Source: Taxawa tesnikishii (nom. ined.)
Lineage: Eukaryota > Ascomycota > Dothideomycetes > Dothideales
Length of the DNA stretch: 64,000 bases
Assembly (NCBI GenBank): GCA_030247885.1
Contig: JAPDRO010000006.1
Coordinates: 124,001 to 188,000 of the forward strand
Reading direction: 5' to 3'
Below, piece after piece: positions 1 to 9,859 of this stretch (within the stretch, counting starts at the first letter, position 1; each line of letters starts with the position of its first letter). Below the pieces are notes generated by a model that saw only the letters and a program-made list of their open reading frames with translations, did no database searches and was not told the origin of the DNA. The translations under genes were made by a program, and so were the position numbers.

Positions 1-2247
1 GAAACGAACGTGCTGACCCTTCCGAACTCACCAGCGAAGTGCTGCTCCCGCTTGTCAAAGTACGAGGAACAGCAGTCCTGTTTGTTGACGGCCTCGACGA
101 ATGCGAACCCGGCGAGAGGCGCCTTCTTGTTGCGCAGATCAAGCGGCTGATAGAATGCGGCACAAAAGTCTTCATCGCAAGCCGTGCGGAGATAAATCTC
201 ATTCAAACCATCCCTGGCACAACCTCGATCGAAATCTCCAAAGAGAACCCAGACGTGCAGCGTGATCTCAAGCACTTCATTAAAGCTACCATCGATGAGA
301 AGACGCAGGAAAGGACCATCACCGAAAATAATGAAGTTCTTGAGCTGATCAGAATCACTCTACTAAGAAAGGCTGGAGCCATGTCAGTCTCTGTTCCACC
401 TCTTCTGACAATGTATGCTTATACCACATGCCTAACAATACGTATAGGTTCCTTTGGGTGAAACTCCTTGTCGATGAGATGTGGGAAAACTGCCATTCCG
501 ACGCTGCCATACTAAAAGAACTCGAAACGCTACCGGAAACTTTGAACGGTACATACCGGAGGTGTGTCAAAAGATCCTTCCAACGTTTCGATGCGAAGAA
601 CGCCGGAACGAAGTCTCGGTTCGATGGCCGAGTTCTGAGATGGGTTGGTGCTGCAATCCAGCCGTTCCGGTTGGAGGAGCTTAGAGAAGCACTAGTTATC
701 AATCCAGAAACCGGCGAGCCTAGGGATCCTACCACACGCCCAAACAGAGACTTTGTCCTGAGGTGTGGAGCCAATCTCGTGGTACTTGATGCAGAGACGG
801 ACCATATCACACTAGCGCATCATTCTGTCAAACAGTACCTTTTCCCAAATCATTCAGAAGAACACTCTCTCGAGATGTCCGACTGGGAAACGATCCTACG
901 CACGACCGAAGAGGCAGAACTGGAGATCGGCGAACTTTGCGTCATGCACCTTTATTGGAGGTCGTTCTCGAGTATCATTCCTTGCGGCAACCAAATTCGG
1001 ACCCCAGTGCCTGCAAACCTGTTACGAGTTTCAACACCTCTCAAGCGGTTGTTTGGATCACGTCTAGCCCCACCGTTGGTGCTTCCTCGACCGAGACCCC
1101 GAGAGACCTATCACGAGACCTTTTCGTCCTATGCAAGCGAAAACTGGGCCTTGCACACAAGAAATATCGAGGGATCATCTCCATACTGGAAAGAATGGAA
1201 AGAGATTGCTCTGGATACCCGCGCTACCTTGCATCCTTGGCTGCCACAAGGTCCAGGTGGATATCCTCAAAACCTTTTGGGCTGGGCCATCGTGCACTCC
1301 CACGTGCCGTTCATACATCTGTTATCTGAGGAGCCACAGATACCAAAACGCATTTGGGATTTGCCTCTGACCCAGAATGGCAGCCTTCTACCCCTATTGC
1401 TTGCCGCCAACACCGGAGACCGGAGAGTACTCGATTTCATGTTGGGCCAGTGTAACACATTCTACGACGAGGACTTCAGTGGCAACAACATCCTGCATTA
1501 CTTAGTCCAGCATCGATTGGTAGAAGTGACAAAGTTTCTCGTACACAATGGATGGAGTTTGGCTATGCAAAGAAACAAGGAAGGGTTCACTCCTCTTGAT
1601 TGTGCCGTGCTGAATAATTGTCTGGAGATAGTATCGGAGCTGGTACCCCAGTTGCACGGCTTCCCGTGGTACCCTTCGAACGCATCGAGGGTACTGGGAA
1701 ATGCGCTTCGTCTCGCCGCAAAGTCCGCGCTGGATGCCTTTGTTGAACCACTGATCGAGGCACACTTGGAATGGGCCGTGGGCCCTGGGGGCGATCTGCT
1801 TCGGTTTGGACCTTGATCGATGCGGATGAGCACGGCCGCAACGCTTTGCACTATGCAGTCATGGGTCGGCACTTTACATTCGCGCAGCGATTGGTGCAGT
1901 GGTCCGTGAAAGTCGCTCGCACTACGGATCTGCGGGCGTGTCTGTCTGACCCTTTGCACGACGTGAGATGGAGGGATTGGAAGAAACTTGCCAAGAAAAT
2001 ACAAGTGGAGCAGTTCGGACCCGACCTCACGGACTTTGCAACATGCGGTCAGGGATTGCTTGCCATTATCGATTCTGCGGATGAGGATGGAAGAAAAGCA
2101 ATGGATTATGCCGACGATGCCACCCCAAGTTCCCTGTATGAGCTGTGTTCTGTGCTTCGCAAAATTTGCGAGGGTGAGCAGGATGGATGGAACATGCTTG
2201 AGGAAGAATACCCACCTGATGGAGAGTCAGCCAGCTCAAATCGCTGA
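1..2247 (+). CDS. NACHT-ankyrin NLR-like protein, 3' part
   Basis: Reading is open from the first bases, so the 5' end, including the Walker A loop, lies outside the window. The visible part starts at a Walker B-like strand (AVLFVDGLDECEPGERR, from about 77), followed by the rest of a NACHT ATPase, a helical region and C-terminal ankyrin-like repeats (NNILHYLVQHRLVEVTKFLV; GRNALHYAVMGRH). An intron at 383-447 (donor GTCAGT, branch CCTAAC, acceptor TATAG) joins GAM to FLWVKLLVDEM, the usual motif after NACHT. Near 1800-1815 the ankyrin reading moves by one base in a stretch with short G and T runs (ggtttgg), which looks like a missing base. Such fungal NLRs are candidates for non-self recognition; the N-terminal effector domain that would define the class is not visible. 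Stop is TGA at 2245-2247. Confidence 0.8.
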
Positions 2248-2441
2248 TGGTAAACACTGCATTTTGCATGTCTAGTGGGCATCATGATGAGAAACTGCAG
2301 ATGACTTGTAGAGAAGTGAACCAGCAAACGGAAAATTTATGGCGTTGCGATCAGCATGAGCCGTGTACAGGATGACTTCCCTAGGTATCAATGCTCTGTC
2401 AGAACCCACCCGGCCTCGCAGACAAAAACAGCAACACCGCC

Positions 2442-4926
2442 TCAGTGACTGATATACTGGAACACCGCGCTAACATCCTGCTCACTCGTCTCCTGCCTGA
2501 GCAACAAATCCTGAATCCTCGCCATAGCGCCCTTCTCCCCTTCATTCGTGAAATGGTTCCACGAACTCGTGTCACCATACAACATAGCAGGCGCCTTAAT
2601 GGTCTGCCTACCCTCTTTGCAGCGCTTGCACTTGAACGTGTCGTGTGTATCGCTCGTGGTGTTTGGCCGGTACTGGAACAGCTCGCGCAAGCTGTCAAGC
2701 GAGAAGTGACGCTCGACATCTTCGGCGGAGTCAACGACGGCGGTCGAGAGCGCTTGCTTGTGCGACTGCCGCTGGAAGATCTTCTCCTCGATAGTGCCGG
2801 TTGAGATGAAGCGGTACACGAAGCAGTCTTTCTTCTGGCCGTCACGCCAGACACGTGCCAGAGCCTGCTGATCGGCAGCGGGGTTCCAGTCCGGGTCAAA
2901 GAGGACGAGGCGATTGGCGCCAATGAGGTTGAGACCGCAGCCTCCAGCCTTGGAGGAGAGGAGGAAGACAAATTCACTGCCTTCAGGATCGTTGAACTTG
3001 TCGACGAGCTTTTGGCGCTTGTTGACGTTCATGGTTCCGTCGAGTCGGAGACTGCCGTAGCCGCGGGAACGGCACAGCTTGTCGAAGATATCAAGCGTCT
3101 GAGTGTAGTTGGAGATGAGCACGATCTTGTCGTTGGTGTCGGCCCGGATGCGAGCGAGCATGCGGTCAAGGACCATCATCTTGCCGGAATACCATGGCTT
3201 GACGTCGCGATCTCTGCCACGCGCGTCTTTCGGTACAAAATCTTCTGGGTAGAATTGCTCACATCCAGGCAAGTCGTCGGGCAGGTTGAGCAAGTCTGGA
3301 TGATTGCAAAGCTTCTTGAGCATGCCAATAGCTTTGAGAGGTTGACTTCCCTTTCCGCGCAGTAGGCTCTTGATGTCTGGTGACTGGATGAAATGGTTGT
3401 ACAAGTCCTTCTGGAAGGGCGCCATGTTGCAGAAGACGACATGCTCGTACTTGACGGGAAGATACTTGGAAAGAATGTCGTTGGTGCGGCGGATGATGAA
3501 CTTGTTGACCAAGCCGAGAAGTTCTTTCAGACATTCGTCACCCTTCTGGCGGTCCTTGTCCGTGCCATCCGCATCTCGTCCGCGCAGAATGGGGATCTCA
3601 TACTTCTTTCTGAACTCGGCACGCGTTCCAAGGTAGTTGGGGTTGGCGAAGTTCAGAAGCGCGAAGTACTCTGACAGATCGTTCTGAATGGGTGTTCCAG
3701 AGAGAATCACACGCCGTTGCACGTTGAGACTGTTCAATGCGGTAAACGTCAAGCTTTCGCCGTTCTTGAGACGGTGACCTTCGTCACAAAGAAGGAGACC
3801 GATGGGAGTATCCTTAAGCTCGTCCGTGTAAAGACGGAGCGTCTCATAAGACACAATCAGAACCGGGCGAATGACAGCTCGTCCAGTAGCGATGGACCAC
3901 TGACGCAGTTGCTGGATGAGCTCCTCCTTGCTAGCCTTTCCGTCAATGGCGAAAGGGTTGACGGCGTCCTTGCCCAACCACTTCACCAGCTCATTGGCCC
4001 AGTTGCGAACCAAACTGGACGGACAGGCAATTACGCACTTCTGGATTGTGGACTTGCCAGCATCGGGCGATTGTTTAAGCAAGGTCCACATGAGCGTGAT
4101 GCACTGCAGGGTCTTGCCGAGGCCCATCTCGTCCGCCATGATGCAACCTCCTGCCTTCGGGTCGATCAAGCCTGTCGTAGCGCGATAGAGGAACTTGACT
4201 CCCTCAACTTGATGTGGACGCAGTACCTTGGCCAATCTTGGGTCGATGACCACGGGAACCCTCGGACGCTCTTCGACTTTCTTCTTCAATCCTAGAATAT
4301 CTGCCAAGCTTTTGTGCACGATGGGCTCATCCAACTTCAGTTTGTCCTCGTCATCCTTCTTCTCTTCCGAGACTTCCTCAACAATGACTGGCTTGTCATC
4401 AATTGTGGGGTCGTACAGTACTATAGCAAACTCTCCGCTTGGGTCGTGCAATGGCTTTGCTACAAATACCGCGCCTTGTCGCAATCCGAGGAGTGGCGGA
4501 GCACGGTTCTGGTTGTAGGCTGTAGAGTCCTTGTTGATCAACGGCACATTGAAGCGCTGTCGGAAGATCGTGTCCTTGTCCTTGGCCTTGAAAATGGGAA
4601 ACCGATTCACATCTCTCGTAGCAAGGGCAAGTCGGTCATCGTTGCTGTACGGCTTGTCGCCGTCCTCTGCGCTACCGTCCGCGTCGGCGTAATTGACCTT
4701 CCTCCTCTTACGTGCCGGCTGTGTGGATATACGTGTTGGGGTCGCAGATCCGGGGCACTTGAAGGGTTTGATCAGACGGTCTAGTGACTGTGGTGTGCTC
4801 GCGGTGTACATGCGGGTACGCTTGACTCCGACAGTGGAAGGGGCGACATTCTCCTTGTTTTCAACAACGACCGCCCTGCCAAATATTCAGTAATAGTTGG
4901 ACAGTATAACTGGGTCTTACATACAT
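2442..4926 (-). CDS. RAD54: RAD54-type SNF2 ATPase, recombination repair
   Basis: An 811-residue nuclear translocase that works with Rad51 in strand invasion and chromatin remodelling. Walker A (ADEMGLGKT, about residues 248-256), the DEGH box (about 365), and the second RecA lobe with the VWRDGQKKD box are all present, and the N-terminal region KENVAPSTVGVKRTR is typical of fungal Rad54. The coding sequence is almost one exon (4875 down to 2442), but conserved N-terminal residues continue upstream of the ATG at 4811 as far as an acceptor (GGCAG, ending 4876). Joining this to a GTATGT donor at 4924 makes ATG from AT (4926-4925) plus G (4875), giving MAVVVENKENVAP. The start codon is therefore split by a 49-nt intron. 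It is divergently arranged with RPL28. Confidence 0.93.
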
Positions 4927-5560
4927 TGCAATGGATCCTGTGCTGGTCACAATGGTGGTGTCGTGTGGGATAAGAAGAGACGAGGGAGCTGTTCGAGAAG
5001 GCGGCGATTGATAACCCAGAAGACGCGTCGCGACAATCTAACAGCCTAACAGTTCGCCACACTTACTCCACGTCGGCACGTGCTCACACCGAAACTCAAT
5101 CTGGACTGTTCGTGCAAGACAGGCTGTATGTTCTTCTTCGTGCAGTTACTGTTGGTACTTATGGCGCACATACTGATTATTCCTACTATATCACCACACA
5201 ACTTCATGACTTTAAAGCACGCACAGCTCGTAGAGGCCACAGGACCGGCTCGATGGGCGCAGCAGCACTCACTCGTTGCCTCCTTCAGATGCAGATCTTA
5301 CCAATTCATCTCAGACCTGATCAGCCTGTCCACAGAGCCGCCATGCTGTAAATGCGCTGTAGATGCTCCCGAGATCTCGAAAAGTTCCTTTCTTGAACGA
5401 TGTACAATGCTCGCTCGATCACGTGCGGAGAGCCAAGGATTTCCTCGGGTTAAGCCGCTAGCGCTTCCGTCGCAACACTTTCGGTTTTGCTCTCGAAATA
5501 CATTCCTTCTGTCGTAGCGACGAATTCGACAACGACAACTTCGCCCAACGATAACCCAAA
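4927..5560. other. Divergent intergenic region RAD54/RPL28
   Basis: This should hold the promoters and 5' UTRs of RAD54 (leftward) and RPL28 (rightward). A CACGTG E-box-like hexamer lies near 5420. I see no conserved protein in any frame. Confidence 0.6.
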
Positions 5561-6822
5561 ATGCCCACCAGGTTGACAAAGACCCGCAAGCAGTCAGTAT
5601 TCACCTCTTCTATATCGCAAATTCCCACTTGTACATCGGAGCCCTAGAGGATTTCCACCATCGCACCTGGAACCAACCGCTCTTCCACTCTGCGCCGATG
5701 ATCCGAAGGACTATACAAACGGTCATTCGGTGGTTGTCGCAGAGCAGTGGTAGTTGCTTTGGAAGAGTTTCAGGCGCGCGGTCAACTCACGGTGCTCTGG
5801 TTCTTCGTCGTCGGCCTCAGAATCAGGGAAACAATCTTACTGACTGATTTCTGTAGCCGCGGCCACGTCTCGGCCGGTCACGGTCGTGTTGGCANNNNNN
5901 NNNNNNNNNNNNNNNNNNNNNNNNNNNNNNNNNNNNNNNNNNNNNNNNNNNNNNNNNNNNNNNNNNNNNNNNNNNNNNNNNNNNNNNNNNNNNNNNNNNN
6001 NNNNNNNNNNNNNNNNNNNNNNNNNNNNNNNNNNNNNNNNNNNNNNNNNNNNNNNNNNNNNNNNNNNNNNNNNNNNNNNNNNNNNNNNNNNNNNNNNNNN
6101 NNNNNNNNNNNNNNNNNNNNNNNNNNNNNNNNNNNNNNNNNNNNNNNNNNNNNNNNNNNNNNNNNNNNNNNNNNNNNNNNNNNNNNNNNNNNNNNNNNNN
6201 NNNNNNNNNNNNNNNNNNNNNNNNNNNNNNNNNNNNNNNNNNNNNNNNNNNNNNNNNNNNNNNNNNNNNNNNNNNNNNNNNNNNNNNNNNNNNNNNNNNN
6301 NNNNNNNNNNNNNNNNNNNNNNNNNNNNNNNNNNNNNNNNNNNNNNNNNNNNNNNNNNNNNNNNNNNNNNNNNNNNNNNNNNNNNNNNNNNNNNCCAACA
6401 TCGACAAGTTCCACCCTGGTTACTTCGGTAAGGTATAGGGTACTTCTCATCAGCAGACCGAAAGTATACTAATACTATCTTACAGGTCGGTATGCGCTAC
6501 TTCCACAAGACCAACCAGCAGTTCTGGAAGCCCTGCGTGAACCTCGACAAGCTTTGGTCTCTGGTTCCCTCGGAGCAGCGTGAGAAGTACCTCGCGGGCG
6601 GTAACGACTCCGCTCCTATCCTCAACGTCCTCGATCTCGGATACGCCAAGGTCCTCGGAAAGGGGCGCCTCCCAGAGAACTGCCCTATCATCGTTCAGGC
6701 TCGCTACTTCAGCGCCGAAGCCGAGTATGCCTCCCTCACCGTCATTGTGTCGTACATGTACTGACAATCTCTGCAGGAAGAAGATCAAGGAAGCTGGTGG
6801 TGTCGTTCAGCTCATCGCATAG
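5561..6822 (+). CDS. RPL28: Cytosolic 60S ribosomal protein L28 (uL15, human L27a), with assembly gap
   Basis: This is a structural protein of the large cytosolic ribosomal subunit. Exon 1 (5561-5592) encodes MPTRLTKTRK plus CA; intron 5593-5856 is 264 nt, long for this window, as is common for first introns of ribosomal protein genes. Exon 2 starts at 5857 with HRGHVSAGHGRVG and runs into an N gap at 5895-6394. Coding resumes at 6395 (TNIDKFHPGYFGK), then intron 6433-6485, exon 6486-6724 (VGMRYFHKTNQQFWKP to SAEAE), intron 6725-6776 and exon 6777-6822 (KKIKEAGGVVQLIA). Compared with family members, only about 20 residues (the K-HRKHPGGRG-MAGG-HHH stretch) are missing in the gap, so the gap either includes an intron or has an arbitrary length. 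Confidence 0.95.
5593..5856 (+). other. First intron of RPL28 (264 nt)
   Basis: Donor GTCAGT at 5593, TACTGAC branch region near 5840, acceptor CTGTAG ending 5856. It is several times longer than the other introns in the window. Ribosomal protein introns can carry regulatory elements or snoRNAs; I see no confident snoRNA boxes. Confidence 0.85.
5895..6394. other. Assembly gap of exactly 500 N
   Basis: A run of N inside RPL28. Both flanks are exonic and in register with the same protein, so the join is probably correct, but the round size suggests a nominal rather than measured length. Confidence 0.95.
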
Positions 6823-7990
6823 ATGATGCAAGATGGTTTCAAAAGCAGGGGTATTGGCTTTGGGGTGCAGGCATGCTGCAAACGACGAAACAAAACGGGT
6901 CACACGGGCATATTTCAGGGCTACAGCTCGACGGCGTTCGGCGGCTCTTTAAGCGTGGTGGCTGAGGAATGAGTTCGATTCGAGTAGCCGTATAGCTGCA
7001 ATGATATCAACCCATTCCTGAACAAACCATTTCGACGGCCCTGATGGGTTTGTCTTCTTTGCTCGGCACGATCGTTGTGAGACATGGCTGCTCTGCAGTG
7101 CAGCGTGAAGTGTGTGAGGTGAGTGTTGTACTATGTGATGGTAGGCATTGCATGTCTGTGGCGTGATTGGTGTCTTGACCTGGTTTGTCGTTTCCACTCT
7201 GTGAATTATGTCTATCGAGGACGTATCCGGTATAGCTCTCATCCTCCCTGCTGGTGGATGTGATGCGTTTCGCCTCTTCACTGCAACTAGCCTCTGAAAT
7301 GATACACCATCTCTTCTGAAATGCTGATTCACTTGTCTATGGTGTTCAGTGCGTCGTTGTTGATCTCACAATCCATGAAGATTGTAGCTTCCTGCGATTG
7401 TTCAATGCACAGTATGACTGCTGGATCGTTCTTTTCACACTAAAGCATTTGACGAACGATGAAGTCCACATTGTTTCGACGATAAGGTTGTGAGATTGCG
7501 GATTGTTCCACCACCCTTGTTTTGTCTTTGAGCCTCCCCGCCTCCAACACCTCGTCTTTAATTTGACCTCAACCTCGACTTGGACCGTTCAGCGTAAACT
7601 CTTGGTATTGCGTTTCATCCGTATCATCCTTGCCATGCCGAGGGCCATGAACTGTACACAAAAGCCGGAATGATGGGCCGCTAACGCCCCCACATGCCAT
7701 GGGAATCGTTTAGTCACTCGCGGCCAGCGATTTGAGGGGTACCTTTGGCCGTATTCCCGAGTAAGCCCATGACGACCCGGGGAAGGTAGATCTACCGTTT
7801 CTTTTCAATTTTCTCAGATCTTTTGCATACGTTTTTGTAAACAACGCCTGTCAGGACATGTTGGAGGGGTGTTAGCAACCTGATGATTGGATCTTGCTGC
7901 ATACTCTCTGGCTAGCAGCACAAATCCAATTCCGTCAGGATTGAAAATCACCAATCCGGTACAAGATAGAAAATCGTTCCATTTGCAGCC
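6823..7990. other. Intergenic region, RPL28 3' side and MCT-like gene promoter
   Basis: RPL28 3' UTR followed by the upstream region of the next rightward gene. Short open frames occur on both strands (for example minus 6949-7332), but none shows a recognisable domain or fungal splice structure. Confidence 0.5.
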
Positions 7991-9527
7991 ATGTCGACTG
8001 TACTAGGACCAGGCTCCGTCGACGAACAAAAACATGAAACCCAAGTCGTGCCCATCGAAGCGGAAGCTGTAGCAGTCAACCCAGACGACGAGGTCCCAGA
8101 GGGCGGATACGGCTGGGTCAACGTGGCCGCCGTCTCGACTATCAACTGCTTCGTCTGGGGCGTCGCTGCCTCCTTCGGCGTCTACCTGGCATACTACCTT
8201 GCCAACGACCACTTCCCCGGCGCCACACCGCTCGACTACGCCCTCATCGGCGGCCTCAACTTCGCAATCGGCATGGCTTTGGCTCCGCTCGTCACGATCG
8301 TAGTCCGCAGGCTCGGAACGCGGCCGACGATGATGATCGGAGTGACTGTGCATGCGCTGGGGTTCGTGAGCGCCAGCTTTGTGTCGAGTATTGGTGGCTT
8401 GTACGCTACGCAGGGCGTGCTGATCGGGATTGGGATCAGCTTCATGTTCATTCCAAGCGTGGCGGTGCTGCCGCAGTGGTTCAAGAAGAGGAGAACGCTG
8501 GCGCAGGGGATTTCGAGCGGAGGGTCTGGAATAGGCGGGTTGGCGTTCAGTTTGGGGACTAATGCTATGATAAGGAAGTATGCAGCAGTTTCTCCTTCTC
8601 AATTTTCCATTTAGATCGCTACAGGCTGCGTGTGCAGATAGTGCGGGCTCACTGGCTGACGATGTGGTACAGCATCAATCTGGCTTGGTCCCTCCGCATA
8701 ACAGGTATCATCTGCTTCGTCTTCAACACCGCAGCAACACTCCTCTTGCGCGACAGGAACAAGTCCGTCAAGCCCACACAAGTCGGCTTCGCTACCTACC
8801 TCTTGAAACGCTACGAAGTCGTCCTCCTACTCTCCTACTCCTTCGTCAACATGTTCGGGTACATGGCTCTCCTGTACTCCCTCTCCAACTACGCCATCTC
8901 CATCGGCCTGTCCCAATACCAAGCCAGCATGGTGACCGCGATCCTGAATCTCGGAACCTTCGTCGGACGACCCGCCGTCGGTGTCGCCAGTGACAAACTC
9001 GGTAGGATACCGGTTGCCGGAGCTCTGGCCATGTTTACGGGGCTGTCTTGTTTCTTCTTCTGGATCCCGGCGACTAGCTACGGCGTGCTATTGTTCTACG
9101 CTTTCGTGGCAGGCATGGTGATTGGCACTTTCTGGATGGTGAGATACAATGTCCACTTGCCCCGGCGCCAAGCCGACGCTCTCAACCCTCCCAACCCATT
9201 CCGAGGAATCCTACATCACTCACTAGTCGCATGGCAGTAAGATACGCGTGCTAACCTATACTCGTGTAGACAATCGGCCCCCTGGCGGCAGAAGTGGCAG
9301 GTCTCCGCGAAGTACCCTCCTTGCTCTCGCTCTCGTGGATCTCGATCATCCTGCCGTGTCTCTTTGCCGAGGTTGTTGCGCTGTATCTAAGGCGGCCCGG
9401 CGCTCAAAGGCCGTACCTGTATTGCCAGATCTTCACGGGGTTGGCTTACTGTGTGGGCTCGTTGTTCTTGGCGGAACTCTGGAGAGTGAAGAGGAAAAAG
9501 GCCAGACAGACTGCGCAGGGTACGTAG
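7991..9527 (+). CDS. Monocarboxylate-transporter-like MFS permease
   Basis: A 436-residue plasma-membrane transporter of the SLC16/MCT-like branch of the major facilitator superfamily, with twelve hydrophobic segments. The N-terminal cytosolic tail ends in the family signature, here PEGGYGWVN (residues about 37-45), before TM1. The central loop after TM6 has the usual FSLGTNAMI to WSLRITG transition. Exons are 7991-8577, 8673-9138 and 9270-9527; introns are 95 nt (donor GTATGC) and 131 nt (donor GTGAGA, branch CTAAC). The first join rebuilds NAMIRNINLAWSLRITG and the second FWMTIGPLAAEV, both as expected for the family. The substrate cannot be read from sequence; fungal members carry monocarboxylates or other small organic compounds, and many are orphans. 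Confidence 0.88.
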
Positions 9528-9859
9528 TGCCTGATTCCTTGCAATAGAACGTATAGGATTTGAGTTTGTGAGCCATAACACGTGCCTGCCGCTAGCTACT
9601 ACTTTAATGTACCCCATTGAGTTGTACAATTAGAGGGAACACAGGAGTTCAAGATCGATCAACGAGGGATAACATGTGAAATGAAGTGGGACTTATGGAT
9701 TCCCGAGCCTGTAAGAAAACCCTCCCGTCTCTTGTGTAGCATGCATCGATCTCTGCATAGTCAGACGCCCACGCGAACTGCCAAATCAGAGCAACGCCAA
9801 CCGCGCCGACGCAAAACCCGCTGGTAGTGTACATTATCGAAATTACCCACTGACGAAGC
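9528..9859. other. Convergent intergenic region MCT-like/ATG9
   Basis: 3' ends of two genes face each other here. No further gene is visible. Confidence 0.5.

Noticed and set aside
1778-1830. A 53-nt GT...AG intron explaining the frame change in the NLR gene
   Set aside because: Phase would fit, but it would remove LIDADEH, which belongs to an ankyrin repeat, and no branch point is visible; a missing base fits better.
6949-7332. 127-codon minus-strand frame in the RPL28 downstream region
   Set aside because: No domain, unusual composition and no splice context; likely chance.
8003-8602. A 199-codon minus-strand frame over the first MCT-like gene
   Set aside because: Antisense shadow without motif; the plus strand encodes the transporter.
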